Positions 9,084 to 22,524 of a stretch of DNA of 64,000 bases are shown here, one piece after another. Below the pieces are notes generated by a model. It was not told the DNA's origin. It saw only the letters and a list, made by a program, of their open reading frames with translations, and did no database searches. The translations under genes were made by a program, and so were the position numbers. Every line of letters starts with the position of its first letter. Position 1 is the stretch's first letter. The stretch comes from Aminobacter carboxidus (lineage in GTDB: Bacteria; Pseudomonadota; Alphaproteobacteria; Rhizobiales; Rhizobiaceae), in contig NZ_JACZEP010000002.1 in assembly GCF_014863355.1 (NCBI RefSeq), positions 186,001 to 250,000 on the forward strand. Reading direction: 5' to 3'.

Positions 9084-9619
9084 GCGGTCAGAGCGTGGGC
9101 CCTTCGAGCAGTGGAACGGCGGCCAGGCGAGCCGTCATTGCCATCGTCGTCCTGGTTGTGCTGACGACCACACTTTTCCTCGCCGCCCCGGATGGTTTTT
9201 ATCCCTGGGCCAAGGCGATCCATGTCATCGCCGTGATCTCGTGGATGGCCGGCATGCTCTATCTGCCGCGCCTGCTTGTCTATCACGCGGAAGCAGAGCA
9301 AGGGTCGGTGCAATCCGAGACCTTCAAGGTGATGGAGCGTCGGCTGCTGCGCGCTATCATCAATCCGGCGATGATTGTCACCTGGGTGTTCGGGCTGTGG
9401 CTGGCCTGGAAAGGCTTCGACTTCGCCGGTGGCTGGCTGCACGCCAAACTGGCTGCGGTGCTGCTGCTTTCAGGCGTGCACGGCTACCTCTCAGCGTCGG
9501 TCCGGCGTTTTGCCGAGGACCGCAATCAAAAGCCCTCGCGCTACTGGCGCATGGTCAATGAGATCCCGACGTTGCTGATGATCGTCATTGTCATACTGGT
9601 GGTTGTAAAGCCTTTTTGA
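9080..9619 (+). CDS. hemJ: Protoporphyrinogen oxidase HemJ (CopD-like membrane protein)
   Basis: 179 residues with an unusual soluble N-terminus of about 17 residues and then four membrane segments. The HemJ-type conserved histidines are in [20 protein letters not shown] and LLVYHAEAE, plus a lysine/histidine segment [17 protein letters not shown]. HemJ is the oxygen-tolerant, haem-containing protoporphyrinogen IX oxidase of most alphaproteobacteria. Coupling to hemE by ATGA overlap supports the assignment. Confidence 0.93.
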   Translation: MSGQSVGPSSSGTAARRAVIAIVVLVVLTTTLFLAAPDGFYPWAKAIHVIAVISWMAGMLYLPRLLVYHAEAEQGSVQSETFKVMERRLLRAIINPAMIVTWVFGLWLAWKGFDFAGGWLHAKLAAVLLLSGVHGYLSASVRRFAEDRNQKPSRYWRMVNEIPTLLMIVIVILVVVKPF

Positions 9620-9692
9620 GTTCCTAAATTTGCTGGACTGCGCCTTGCTCTTTCGTTTCGAGAGGGCTAAAAGGCTGTTCTTCCTTCCTGCC

Positions 9693-9752
9693 ATGCGCCG
9701 CCCCATTTTCATTCCCTGGCCGCGCCCGGCACTTATCGCAAAACGCCGATAG
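9693..9752 (+). CDS. Possible leader peptide ORF before rho
   Basis: A 19-codon frame MRRPIFIPWPRPALIAKRR ends 36 bp before the rho ATG, within the 169-bp rho leader. No clear ribosome site precedes it. In enterobacteria rho has a leader ORF and is autoregulated by premature termination, which is the only reason to list this. Coding is unproven; it may be chance. Confidence 0.2.
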   Translation: MRRPIFIPWPRPALIAKRR

Positions 9753-9788
9753 CCAATTTCCCCAATTCTCCACGCTCAGAGTCCGTCC

Positions 9789-11054
<1,266 letters not shown>

Positions 11055-11064
11055 CGAAGGCCGA

Positions 11065-13083
<2,019 letters not shown>

Positions 13084-13144
13084 GTGGCGTGCCCAAAACA
13101 GTGATATGAGGCGTCAACCTAGGGCGCTTCCAAGAGACCGGCAA

Positions 13145-14464
13145 ATGCTATTCACCGATTCGATCGCTGCATTGTCAAGCGGGCACCTCCCGTCAGGCGT
13201 CGCGATCATCCGGATTTCCGGGCCGCATGTCCGATTCGCCCTCGAAACGATTGCCGGGGCAGTGCCGCAGCCGCGTCGCGCGCACTATGGCCCGCTGACG
13301 GCACCCGACGGACGCAAGATCGATCAAGCGCTAACCCTGTTTTTTCCGGGCCCGCAAAGCTTCACGGGGGAAGATTGCGGCGAGTTTCACGTTCATGGCG
13401 GTCGGGCGGTGGTAGCGGCATTGCTCGAGGAGATCGGCAAACTGCCCGGTTTCAGGCAGGCCGAGGCCGGTGAATTCACCCGGCGTGCATTTCTCAACGG
13501 TAAAATGGACCTGCTGGAGGCCGAAGCGCTTGCCGATCTTATCAATTCGGAGACGGAGGCGCAGCGCCAGTTCGCGGTGATGAACTCGGCGGGAGCCCAA
13601 AGTGAACTCTACCTCGCGTGGCGCAAGCGGCTTATCCACGCGCGCGCGATGATTGAAGCCGAGATGGATTTTTCCGACGAATCCGACGTACCGGGCTCGG
13701 TATCCGCCCAGGTCTGGGACGACGTTCGCTTGCTGATAGCCGAGATCGACCGGCATATCGACGGCTACAGCAAAGCCGAGATGATCCGAGATGGCTTCGA
13801 TGTGGTCATTCTCGGCGCCCCGAATGCTGGAAAGTCGAGTCTGCTCAACACGCTGGTCCAGCGTGAGGCTGCGATTGTCACCGACGAGCCCGGCACAACC
13901 CGTGACTTGGTCGAGGCAGTGCTCGACATCAGCGGGCTAAAGGTGCGGATTACCGACACCGCCGGGCTGCGTGAACCCGCCGGAAAAGTTGAAGCCATCG
14001 GGATCGAGCGTGCGAAGGAACGCGCCAACGCGGCAGACCTGGTGCTGTTTCTGCAGGATATGTCAGAGCCCGGCGAACCGCAGCTGCCTGCGAATGCGTC
14101 GGTGGTAGTGATCGGCACCAAACAGGACAGGCTCAAGGATGCCGCCGTGGACAAGCGCTATGCCCTGACCATTTCCACCACGAATGGCGAAGGCATTGAC
14201 GAGCTGATCAAATTGATCGGCGCGAGCGCAGCCGCAGCGGTCGGCCAGCGCGGCGACGTCCTGCCTTCGCGCCTGCGCCATGTTGAGCTGCTCAACGGCG
14301 CACGCGGCTATCTGGAATCTGGACTTTCGGCTTCAGATGTCATGCTGGAGTTGAAGGCGGAGAACCTGCGACTGGCGAGCGACCGGATCGGCAAACTGTC
14401 CGGCGCTGTCGATGTCGAGGATTTGCTCGATGTCATCTTTTCACAGTTCTGTATCGGCAAGTGA
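13145..14464 (+). CDS. mnmE: tRNA uridine-5-carboxymethylaminomethyl synthesis GTPase MnmE
   Basis: 439 residues from the ATG at 13145 (LFTDSIAALSSGHLPSGVA), with AAGAGA 9 bases upstream. After the folate-binding N-domain come GAPNAGKSSLLN (G1), DEPGTTRD (G2), DTAGLRE (G3) and GTKQD (G4; canonical NKxD is TKxD here). The C-terminus is the essential CIGK with its catalytic cysteine. It acts with MnmG at the tRNA wobble uridine. A longer upstream frame is ignored, since it overlaps the divergent gene's promoter and lacks family sequence. The last codon overlaps a parS-like site. Confidence 0.96.
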   Translation: MLFTDSIAALSSGHLPSGVAIIRISGPHVRFALETIAGAVPQPRRAHYGPLTAPDGRKIDQALTLFFPGPQSFTGEDCGEFHVHGGRAVVAALLEEIGKLPGFRQAEAGEFTRRAFLNGKMDLLEAEALADLINSETEAQRQFAVMNSAGAQSELYLAWRKRLIHARAMIEAEMDFSDESDVPGSVSAQVWDDVRLLIAEIDRHIDGYSKAEMIRDGFDVVILGAPNAGKSSLLNTLVQREAAIVTDEPGTTRDLVEAVLDISGLKVRITDTAGLREPAGKVEAIGIERAKERANAADLVLFLQDMSEPGEPQLPANASVVVIGTKQDRLKDAAVDKRYALTISTTNGEGIDELIKLIGASAAAAVGQRGDVLPSRLRHVELLNGARGYLESGLSASDVMLELKAENLRLASDRIGKLSGAVDVEDLLDVIFSQFCIGK

Positions 14465-14477
14465 TTCACGTGAAACA
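14462..14477. other. parS: parS-like site 1
   Basis: TGATTCACGTGAAACA matches 15 of 16 bases of the near-universal ParB site TGTTTCACGTGAAACA. It overlaps the mnmE stop codon. Confidence 0.8.
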
Positions 14478-14496
14478 TTAAGACGGTGGATTCCGA

Positions 14497-14512
14497 GGAT
14501 TCACGTGAAACA
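14497..14512. other. parS: parS-like site 2
   Basis: GGATTCACGTGAAACA matches 14 of 16 bases of the parS consensus and lies 35 bp after site 1, in the mnmE-mnmG gap. Confidence 0.65.
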
Positions 14513-14543
14513 TCGGCATTGACTCCCCACCGCCCGGCCGGGT

Positions 14544-14559
14544 TGTTTCACGTGAAACC
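14544..14559. other. parS: parS-like site 3
   Basis: TGTTTCACGTGAAACC matches 15 of 16 bases, with the palindromic core TTTCACGTGAAA intact. It lies in the mnmG promoter region. Confidence 0.88.
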
Positions 14560-14634
14560 ACCACCGCAGCGATTCTCTTGACATGAGGCGGAGATGGAGA
14601 CATCTGTCTCGCCAAATGTTTCCTGGAGACTGTG

Positions 14635-16509
14635 ATGAGTGAAAGCTACGACGTCGTCGTGGTGGGTGGAGGCCATGCCGGTTGCGAAGCGGCCTCGGCT
14701 GCGGCACGCACCGGCGCCAAAACTGCGCTTGTTACGCTTCGTCGCGATACGATCGGCGTCATGTCCTGCAATCCGGCAATAGGTGGATTGGGCAAGGGCC
14801 ACCTGGTTCGCGAGATCGATGCGCTTGACGGCCTCATGGGCCGTGTCGCCGATGCCGCCGGCATCCAGTTTCGCTTGCTCAATCGTCGCAAGGGACCGGC
14901 AGTGCGCGGCCCGCGCACCCAGGCAGACCGCAAGCTCTATCGCCTGGCAATGCAACAGGCGATATCGGAGCAAGTGAACCTGACGGTTCTCGAGGCAGAA
15001 GTATCTGATTTCACTATAGATAATGACCGACTGAGCGGCGTTGTACTGGGCGACGGCCAGCTGCTCTCCTGCGCAGCGGTGGTTTTGACGACAGGCACGT
15101 TCCTGCGCGGTCTGATCCATATTGGCGAACGCAAGTTTCCAGCTGGCCGGATGAACGAACAGGCGTCACTGGGCTTGTCGGAGACACTGAAATGCGCCGG
15201 ATTGCGTCTTGGCCGGTTGAAGACCGGCACGCCGCCCAGGCTCGACGGCCGCACGATCGACTGGGCGTCGCTCGACACGCAGGCAGCCGACGAGGATCCG
15301 GTTCCGTTTTCGCTGCTCACTGACAGGATCAGCAATCCGCAGATCGAATGCGGCATTACACGAACGACTGAAGCGACCCACGGCATCATTCGTGACAATC
15401 TCGGCCGGTCGGCGATGTATTCCGGGTCCATCGAAGGTGTCGGGCCACGCTATTGCCCATCCATCGAGGACAAGATCGTCAAGTTTGGCGACCGGGAAGG
15501 ACACCAGATCTTCCTCGAACCGGAGGGGCTCGACGATCACACTGTCTATCCCAATGGGATTTCGACGTCCTTGCCCGAGGATGTCCAGCTGGAGATCTTG
15601 AAATCGATCCCCGGATTGGAACGGGCGGTGATGCTGCAGCCGGGATATGCGATCGAATACGACCATATCGACCCGCGTGAGCTGGAGCCGACGCTGGAGA
15701 CCAAGCGCGTTCGTGGTCTTTTCCTCGCCGGACAGATCAATGGCACCACAGGTTATGAAGAGGCCGGCGCCCAGGGCTTGCTTGCCGGACTTAATGCCGC
15801 GCGCCTGGCCGGCAACGGGGAAGGGCTGATACTGAGCCGTGCCCATGCCTATATCGGCGTCATGGTCGATGACCTCACCAGCCGCGGCATCAGCGAGCCG
15901 TATCGCATGTTCACCTCGCGTGCGGAATTCAGGCTTTCGCTGCGCGCCGACAATGCCGACGAGCGGTTGACGCCGCTTGCCATTGAACTGGGCATTGCTT
16001 CTGCTGAGCGCGAGAAGCGATTTGGCGCGATGACATCGCGCGTCGAGGCTGCGCGAGAAATGACACAATCGCTCAGGCTGTCGCCCAACGAGGCGCGCCG
16101 CCATGGCCTCGAGGTCAACCACGACGGCGTCAAGCGATCGCTTTATGAGCTGTTGGCTTACCCCAACATCGAGTTCAAGCAACTTGTTAAGATATTGCCA
16201 GAACTCGCTTCCGTCGACGGTAAGACGGCGGAAGCCATTGAAACAGAAGCAAAATATGCTGTTTACCTCGACCGGCAGAAGGACGATGCGGCGCTGATGC
16301 TAAAGGAAGAGGAGAGGGTGATCCCGGAAGCGCTTGATTTTGAGTCGGTTCCTGGCCTTTCCAACGAGCTCCAGCAGAAGATGCAGATGCGTCGGCCGCG
16401 TTCGCTGGCCGAAGCGCAGCGGATCGAAGGCATGACACCAGCGGCTTTGGCCATCATCCTTGCCCATGTACGCAATTCAGAAGCTCAGTCACGTAGGGGC
16501 GCCGCTTGA
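14635..16509 (+). CDS. mnmG: tRNA uridine-5-carboxymethylaminomethyl modification enzyme MnmG (GidA)
   Basis: 624 residues from the ATG at 14635, which stands 6 bases after GGAG; a GTG one codon earlier is possible but too close to it. The FAD fold is [14 protein letters not shown] at the N-terminus, followed by [19 protein letters not shown] and later [21 protein letters not shown]. With MnmE it installs the cmnm5 group on U34 of tRNAs. It follows the parS-rich gap and overlaps the rsmG start, giving the mnmE-mnmG-rsmG-parA-parB order typical near origins. Confidence 0.97.
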   Translation: MSESYDVVVVGGGHAGCEAASAAARTGAKTALVTLRRDTIGVMSCNPAIGGLGKGHLVREIDALDGLMGRVADAAGIQFRLLNRRKGPAVRGPRTQADRKLYRLAMQQAISEQVNLTVLEAEVSDFTIDNDRLSGVVLGDGQLLSCAAVVLTTGTFLRGLIHIGERKFPAGRMNEQASLGLSETLKCAGLRLGRLKTGTPPRLDGRTIDWASLDTQAADEDPVPFSLLTDRISNPQIECGITRTTEATHGIIRDNLGRSAMYSGSIEGVGPRYCPSIEDKIVKFGDREGHQIFLEPEGLDDHTVYPNGISTSLPEDVQLEILKSIPGLERAVMLQPGYAIEYDHIDPRELEPTLETKRVRGLFLAGQINGTTGYEEAGAQGLLAGLNAARLAGNGEGLILSRAHAYIGVMVDDLTSRGISEPYRMFTSRAEFRLSLRADNADERLTPLAIELGIASAEREKRFGAMTSRVEAAREMTQSLRLSPNEARRHGLEVNHDGVKRSLYELLAYPNIEFKQLVKILPELASVDGKTAEAIETEAKYAVYLDRQKDDAALMLKEEERVIPEALDFESVPGLSNELQQKMQMRRPRSLAEAQRIEGMTPAALAIILAHVRNSEAQSRRGAA

Positions 16510-17138
16510 ACAATGACGCCTATGCCCGGTTGCAAGAAGTAGCCGGTCCCGTTTCACGTGAAACATTCGACAAGCTGAAAGCCTTCGAGACTGTGTTCCG
16601 AAAATGGGCGCAGCGTATCAATCTTGTGGCGCCGTCGACGCTCAATGAGGTCTGGGAACGCCACATCCTCGACAGCGCCCAGATCGTGAAGCTAGGTGGC
16701 GACAGCCAGAAATGGCTCGACATCGGGTCGGGCGGCGGCTTTCCCGGACTGATCATTGGTTTGATGATTGCTGAACGGCCGGGTGCGACCATCGATCTGG
16801 TGGAAAGCAACCGCAAGAAGACCGGGTTCCTGCAGGCCGTTGTCGGTGAACTGGGATTGCCAGCCAAGGTTCATTCCAAGCGCATCGAGGATGTTCACGA
16901 CGTGATCAATGCCCCCGAGATATTGAGTGCGCGCGCGCTTGCACCACTACCGCTGCTCCTGGAACTGTCGGCGCCTTGGTTGGAGGCGGGTACCGTGGCG
17001 CTTTTCCACAAAGGCCGGGATTACCGCCAGGAAATCGAAGATAGCGCTCACCAGTGGAGATTCGATCTGGTAGAACACGGGAGCCTGACCGACACCCAAG
17101 GTGTCATTCTCGAGATTCGGAACCTGCGCCGCGCCTAG
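16506..17138 (+). CDS. rsmG: 16S rRNA (guanine-527-N7) methyltransferase RsmG (GidB)
   Basis: 210 residues. Start is a TTG at 16506 overlapping the mnmG stop (TTGA); the nearby ATG is out of frame. Family features are the NLVAPST and HILDSAQI motifs, the SAM site [13 protein letters not shown] near 75-87 and [12 protein letters not shown]. It methylates G527 of 16S rRNA. Its 5' coding region carries a parS-like site (16550-16565), so codons 15-20 also serve ParB binding. Confidence 0.95.
   Translation: MNNDAYARLQEVAGPVSRETFDKLKAFETVFRKWAQRINLVAPSTLNEVWERHILDSAQIVKLGGDSQKWLDIGSGGGFPGLIIGLMIAERPGATIDLVESNRKKTGFLQAVVGELGLPAKVHSKRIEDVHDVINAPEILSARALAPLPLLLELSAPWLEAGTVALFHKGRDYRQEIEDSAHQWRFDLVEHGSLTDTQGVILEIRNLRRA
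16550..16565. other. parS: parS-like site 4, inside rsmG
   Basis: CGTTTCACGTGAAACA matches 15 of 16 bases of the consensus. It encodes part of PVSRETF, a segment that allows the palindrome without changing the protein. Confidence 0.85.
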
Positions 17139-17177
17139 CTGCGGGGCTGTGACGAAACGGAAAACAGCAGTCGAGCC

Positions 17178-17975
<798 letters not shown>

Positions 17976-18008
17976 ATCGATTCGGACTCGAAACAAGCTG
18001 GACTAGAC

Positions 18009-18890
18009 ATGAACGAAGACCTTTCCAGAAAGCGCCTAGGCCGAGGACTTGCCGCCCTGATCGGCGAAATGGACAAGCCAGTTGTACCGGAAAAGCCGGC
18101 GGCCCCGGCAGACGGACGCGTGCCTATCGAGTTTGTCAGTCCGAACCCACGCAACCCGCGCCGCCATTTCGGCGAAGCCGAGCTCGCCGATCTGGCGCAG
18201 TCGATCCGCGAGCATGGGCTGGTGCAGCCGGTTGTCGTCAGGCCTGCCGCCCAGGCTGGCCGCTACGAGATCATCGCTGGCGAACGGCGCTGGCGCGCAG
18301 CGCAGCGCGCAGGGGTCAACGAGATCCCGGTCATCGTTCGCGATGTTAATGACCGTACCGCGCTCGAACTCGCGATCATCGAAAACGTCCAGCGCTCCGA
18401 TCTCAACGCCATTGAAGAGGCGATGGGCTATCAGCAGCTGATCGACGACCACAACTATACCCAGGCCGATCTCGGCCAGGTCATCGGCAAAAGCCGCAGC
18501 CATGTCGCCAACACGCTCAGGCTGCTTAAGCTGCCGGATGTGGTTCGCGACATGCTGATCAATGGGGAATTGTCGGCTGGCCATGCCCGCGCGCTGATTA
18601 CGGCTCAGGACCCGGCTGGCCTCGCCCAACGGATCGTCGAAGAGGGCCTGTCGGTGCGGCAGGCCGAGGCGCTGGCCCAGCTTCCAGCTGATGCGCTGCT
18701 GGAAAAGCAGCCGTCGCGGCCGGCGGAGAAGGACCCCGATACGATCGCGCTGGAGAAGCTTCTGACCGACGTCGTCGGCATGAAGATCTCGATCGCGCAT
18801 AAGGAAAAGGGCGGTGAACTGCGCATCGCCTATCGCTCGCTGGAACAGCTCGACGACCTGTGCCGCCGCCTGAAAAGCGAACATATGTAA
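18009..18890 (+). CDS. parB: Chromosome-partitioning CTPase and DNA-binding protein ParB
   Basis: 293 residues. The N-terminal KRLGRGLAALIGE (8-20) is the ParA-stimulating segment. The CTP-binding motif GERRWRAAQRAG is at 91-102 and NVQRSDLNAIEEA follows, then a helix-turn-helix (TQADLGQVIGKSRSHVANTL) that reads parS. The C-terminus is a dimerisation domain. It loads onto the parS-like sites 2-5 kb upstream and spreads. A strong intrinsic terminator follows. Confidence 0.97.
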   Translation: MNEDLSRKRLGRGLAALIGEMDKPVVPEKPAAPADGRVPIEFVSPNPRNPRRHFGEAELADLAQSIREHGLVQPVVVRPAAQAGRYEIIAGERRWRAAQRAGVNEIPVIVRDVNDRTALELAIIENVQRSDLNAIEEAMGYQQLIDDHNYTQADLGQVIGKSRSHVANTLRLLKLPDVVRDMLINGELSAGHARALITAQDPAGLAQRIVEEGLSVRQAEALAQLPADALLEKQPSRPAEKDPDTIALEKLLTDVVGMKISIAHKEKGGELRIAYRSLEQLDDLCRRLKSEHM

Positions 18891-18913
18891 TTGATTCTAT
18901 TGATTCTTGCCTG

Positions 18914-18940
18914 AAAACGCCGGCTTGCGCCGGCGTTTTT
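18914..18940. terminator. Bidirectional terminator, parB / holA
   Basis: ACGCCGGC and GCCGGCGT form an 8-bp stem with loop TTGC, flanked by AAAA and TTTTT. It lies between convergent parB and holA. Confidence 0.9.
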
Positions 18941-18944
18941 GCGT

Positions 18945-19994
18945 TCAGCGCCGGCCTGAAGAGAGACGAGCGCCTTCGACGGCAATGCCGAGCATCGCCT
19001 GACGCGCCAGGGCAACCGCAAGATCCGGCCTGCGGCGGGTCTGCAGTGTTGTCGACTGCAGCCGCGTCAGCGCGCGCGTCAGTGCAGCTGCGCTCCAGCT
19101 CGACAAGGTTCGCTCCACCGCGCGGCGCCGCGAGAAGAACACCGGCGGGCGCGCCGCGGCGACGACTGCTGCGGCATTTCGGCCGCCACTTTCCATCTCG
19201 CCGCGCATCAGGTGGATGTTCTGGAGGTGGCGGGTGGCTGTCGCCAGCAGCTGTGCTGCCTGGCTGCCGGTCTGGCACTGCTTGGTGAAGGCCGCGTCGA
19301 ATTCGGCGATGTTGCCACCAAGGGCCGCATCGATGGCATCGTCCAGCGACAGTGCCGAGACGTCGCCGGTCATGTCCTTGACGTCGTCGAGGCTGATTTC
19401 GCCACGTCCCATGGCGTAAAGCGTCAGTTTCTGGACTTCGCCGCGCGTTGCCAGCCGGTCGCCGCCCAGGCTGCGGCGAAGCGCGTTGCGGGCGTCCATC
19501 GCCATCGTCAGGCCAGCCGCGCGCAGTTCGTCGTCGATCACGGCCTCGATATCGCGCGCCTCGTCGCCATAGCAAGGCAGGGCCATGCCGGCGAAGGCAC
19601 CCTCGACGATGGTGCGCAATGGCGCGCCCTTCTTGAGGTCTTGCGCCTCGATCAGGATGATCGCATCGCGCGGCGGGTCGCCGGCCAACGCCTTGACGTC
19701 GTCGGCAAGGCTCTTCTGGGCAGCGGCATTGCGCACCCAGATCAGCCGGCGCGGCGAAAACATCGGCACCGTGCGCGCCTCGTCGACAAGGCGGCCACTG
19801 TCGCGCTCGATATCGGCGGCGTCGATCTTGACCACGGAGAAGGGGTCATCGAGCGGCAGGCCGGTCTTGGCGGCGAAGGCTGCTGCGCGCTCGGAAACGA
19901 GACCGCGGTCGGGGCCGTAGATGAGCACGATCACCGCCTCGGCAGCGGGGCGTTTCAGCCAGGAATCGACCTCGTGAGCTTTCTTTTGCGCCAT
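18945..19994 (-). CDS. holA: DNA polymerase III delta subunit
   Basis: 349 residues, usual HolA length. Features include LIYGPDRGLVSERAAAF at the N-terminus, the FSPRRLIWVRNA segment and the AAA+ lid with GGDRLATRGEVQKLTLY. It opens the beta clamp in the clamp loader. In most related genomes leuS and lptE lie immediately upstream on the same strand. Here ccoS and the cbb3 cluster stand there instead, across a 119-bp gap. Confidence 0.94.
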   Translation of the reverse strand: MAQKKAHEVDSWLKRPAAEAVIVLIYGPDRGLVSERAAAFAAKTGLPLDDPFSVVKIDAADIERDSGRLVDEARTVPMFSPRRLIWVRNAAAQKSLADDVKALAGDPPRDAIILIEAQDLKKGAPLRTIVEGAFAGMALPCYGDEARDIEAVIDDELRAAGLTMAMDARNALRRSLGGDRLATRGEVQKLTLYAMGRGEISLDDVKDMTGDVSALSLDDAIDAALGGNIAEFDAAFTKQCQTGSQAAQLLATATRHLQNIHLMRGEMESGGRNAAAVVAAARPPVFFSRRRAVERTLSSWSAAALTRALTRLQSTTLQTRRRPDLAVALARQAMLGIAVEGARLSSGRR

Positions 19995-20113
19995 GCCGCT
20001 CTGTTAGCACAGGCGTTTGGGGGGCCGCAGCATTTTTGTCCTGTCAGTTGTATTGCCGCGAAAGCGGCCGGCAGTCCCCCGGGCGCCGACGCGGATGGGA
20101 ACACTGGAAAGGC

Positions 20114-20254
20114 TCAATCGTCGTCAATCAGGATACGCGCTGCGGCGCCGTCCATGTCTTCATACTGGCCGCTGCGCAGCGACCAGAGAAAGGCCGCGAG
20201 GCCGAGCCCGCCAAGAAAGAGCGCAATGGGCAGGAGAACCAGCAGGCCGCTCAT
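20114..20254 (-). CDS. ccoS: cbb3-type oxidase assembly protein CcoS
   Basis: 46-residue single-span membrane protein, MSGLLVLLPIALFLGGLGLA followed by AFLWSLRSGQYEDMDGAAARIL. The FLWSLRSGQYEDMDG motif after one membrane helix is the CcoS hallmark. Its ATG overlaps the ccoI stop by four bases. CcoS is needed for cofactor insertion into the cbb3 oxidase. It is the last gene of ccoGHIS. Confidence 0.93.
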   Translation of the reverse strand: MSGLLVLLPIALFLGGLGLAAFLWSLRSGQYEDMDGAAARILIDDD

Positions 20255-22524
20255 GACGCCATGACCTGCTTGGTCGGAAACGCCTTGGCGGCGTCCCTTG
20301 TCCAGTTGGCCTTGCGGGATTTGCCGGCGCCGAGCCGCAGCCCGTTGGCGATCACGATCACCGATGACCCGGACATCGCGAGCGCGGCGATCAGCGGCGT
20401 GACGTACCCGAACAGTGCGATCGGTACGGCGATGGCATTGTAGATAATGGCCAGAACCAGGTTCTGGCGGATCAGCTTTTTGGCGTTGCGCGCGGTCGCC
20501 AAGGTGAGCGGAATGGCAGCCAGGCTTTCGCGCAGGAAGACGAAATCGGAGGCGCTGCGGCCGATTTCGGCAGCACTTGCCGGTGCCATCGACACATGGG
20601 CTGCGGCAAGCGCTGGCGCATCGTTGAGGCCATCGCCGACCATCAGTACCTTGCGGCCCGCCGCCTTGAGTGCGTCCAGGCGATCGACCTTGCCGCTCGG
20701 CAGGACTTCGGCTGAAGACGTCGTGATGCCGAGCGCCCTGGCCACCGCGTCGACCGCTTCGGCCCGATCGCCGGAGATGATCTCAACGGCAAGTCCCTTG
20801 TGACGCAGTTCAGCCACCGCCTCGGTGGCGCCGGCCCGCAGCCGATCCTCGAAGGCGAAGGCAGCCAGCTCCTCGCCGTTCTTCGACAGCACGGTGCCCG
20901 GGGTGGCAGCAGCGTTGCAGAGCGCCCAGGCGGCGCGGCCGAGCCGATAGGTATTGGCGCCCAGCCGTGCCTCGAGGCCGAAGCCGGGCACTTCCTCGAT
21001 GCTATCGAACCGCCATTCCCTTGCCGGCATTCCAGCCTGGGTTTCAGCCAGCGCCCTCGAGATCGGATGGCGCGAATGCAGGGCGATCGCGGCCGCCAGC
21101 GACAGGGTAGCGGCCGGCATTTCGTGGGTGTTGGTCAATCGGGGCATGCCGAGCGTCAACGTGCCGGTCTTGTCGAAGACGACAGTGTCGATTTCGGCCA
21201 ACCGCTCCATCGCGCCGCCGTCCTTGACCATGATGCCGTTCTCGAACAGGCGCCGGGCGGCTGCGACCTGCACGATCGGCACCGCCAGGCCCAGCGCGCA
21301 GGGGCAGGTGATGATGAGCACGGCGATGGCGATGGTGATCGCCTGATGCCAGTTGCCATCGGCGATCATCCAGGCGACGAAAGTCATAAAGGCGGTCAAA
21401 TGGAGGATGGGCGCGTAAAGGGCAGCAGCACGGTCGGCGATGCGGCGATAGCCGCCGCGGCCGCTTTCGGCGGCTTCCATGAGGCGTGTCATCTCGGCAA
21501 GGAAAGAATCCTGCGCCTTGGCCGTCGCCTCGATGGTCAGCGGCCCGGTCAGGTTCAACGTGCCGGCGCGGACGCACGCACCTGACTCCACGGCAACCGG
21601 ATCGCTTTCGCCGGAAACGATGGAGCAGTCGAGCTCGGAGCGGCCCTTGACCACCCTGGCGTCTACCGGCACGCGCTCGCCGGCTGCGAGCAGGATTTGC
21701 ATGCCCGGCTCGATCTCCTGCACCGGCAGATAGGTGCTGGCACCGTCATGCTGCAGCACGGTCGCGCCACGGGCGGCAAGGCGGGCCAGGCCCTTGACGG
21801 CGACGCGGGCCCGTTCGCGCATGACGTGGTCGAGCGTGCGACCGATCAGAAGGAAAAACAGCAGCGAGGCCGAAGCATCGAAATAGGCGTGGGGGCCGCT
21901 GTTGGCGGTGTCGTAAAGGCTCATGCCGAAGGCGAGCAGGATGCCGATGGAGATCGGCACATCCATGTTGGTGCGGCCGCTGCGCAACGCACCCCAGGCC
22001 GAGCGGAAGAAGATGCGGCCGGAAAAAGCGAGGGCGGGCAGGGCAATGAGTGCTGACATCCAGTGGAACAGGTCACGCGTCGCGTCGGTTGCGCCGGACC
22101 AGACCGACACTGACAGCAGCATGATGTTGCCGGCGGCAAATCCGGCGATGCCGAGACCGCGGATCAGTTCGGCCAGCGTCTCGTCCCTGTCATCGGTGCC
22201 CTGGTCGAACAGGTGACTTTCGTAGCCGAGCCTTGCCAGGGCTTGTGAAATGGGCGGCACGCCGGTTTCGTCGCGCCAGCGCACGGACACGCGCCTGGTC
22301 GACAGGTTGACGCGTGCGTGCTCGACGCCGTCGAGCTTGCCGAGGGTTGCTTCGATGTTGGCGATACAGGCGCCACAATGCACGCCCGGGACGGAAAGCT
22401 CGACCTGCCTGATCCTGCCGGGTTGGACGCGGCTCGCAAGCAGCAGTTCTTCGCGCGCCGGCCCGCTTGCGGCAGCAGGGTTGAGGCTGAGGGCGATTTC
22501 GGCATCGGGACCGCAGCAGTTCAT
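20251..22524 (-). CDS. ccoI: Copper-translocating P-type ATPase CcoI / FixI
   Basis: 757 residues from the ATG at 22524. The N-terminal NCCGP cysteines are followed by a heavy-metal domain with GVHCGAC (C50, C53). Then come eight membrane segments with the transport motif CPCALGLAVP, the phosphorylation site DKTGTLT, the HP motif and GDGLNDAPAL. This P1B ATPase supplies copper for the CuB centre of cbb3 oxidase. It is coupled at both ends by four-base overlaps (ccoH stop/start and ccoS). Confidence 0.96.
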   Translation of the reverse strand: MNCCGPDAEIALSLNPAAASGPAREELLLASRVQPGRIRQVELSVPGVHCGACIANIEATLGKLDGVEHARVNLSTRRVSVRWRDETGVPPISQALARLGYESHLFDQGTDDRDETLAELIRGLGIAGFAAGNIMLLSVSVWSGATDATRDLFHWMSALIALPALAFSGRIFFRSAWGALRSGRTNMDVPISIGILLAFGMSLYDTANSGPHAYFDASASLLFFLLIGRTLDHVMRERARVAVKGLARLAARGATVLQHDGASTYLPVQEIEPGMQILLAAGERVPVDARVVKGRSELDCSIVSGESDPVAVESGACVRAGTLNLTGPLTIEATAKAQDSFLAEMTRLMEAAESGRGGYRRIADRAAALYAPILHLTAFMTFVAWMIADGNWHQAITIAIAVLIITCPCALGLAVPIVQVAAARRLFENGIMVKDGGAMERLAEIDTVVFDKTGTLTLGMPRLTNTHEMPAATLSLAAAIALHSRHPISRALAETQAGMPAREWRFDSIEEVPGFGLEARLGANTYRLGRAAWALCNAAATPGTVLSKNGEELAAFAFEDRLRAGATEAVAELRHKGLAVEIISGDRAEAVDAVARALGITTSSAEVLPSGKVDRLDALKAAGRKVLMVGDGLNDAPALAAAHVSMAPASAAEIGRSASDFVFLRESLAAIPLTLATARNAKKLIRQNLVLAIIYNAIAVPIALFGYVTPLIAALAMSGSSVIVIANGLRLGAGKSRKANWTRDAAKAFPTKQVMAS

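Noticed and set aside
19995-20113. lptE remnant between holA and ccoS
   Set aside because: None of the three minus-strand frames gives recognisable LptE sequence in this 119-bp gap.
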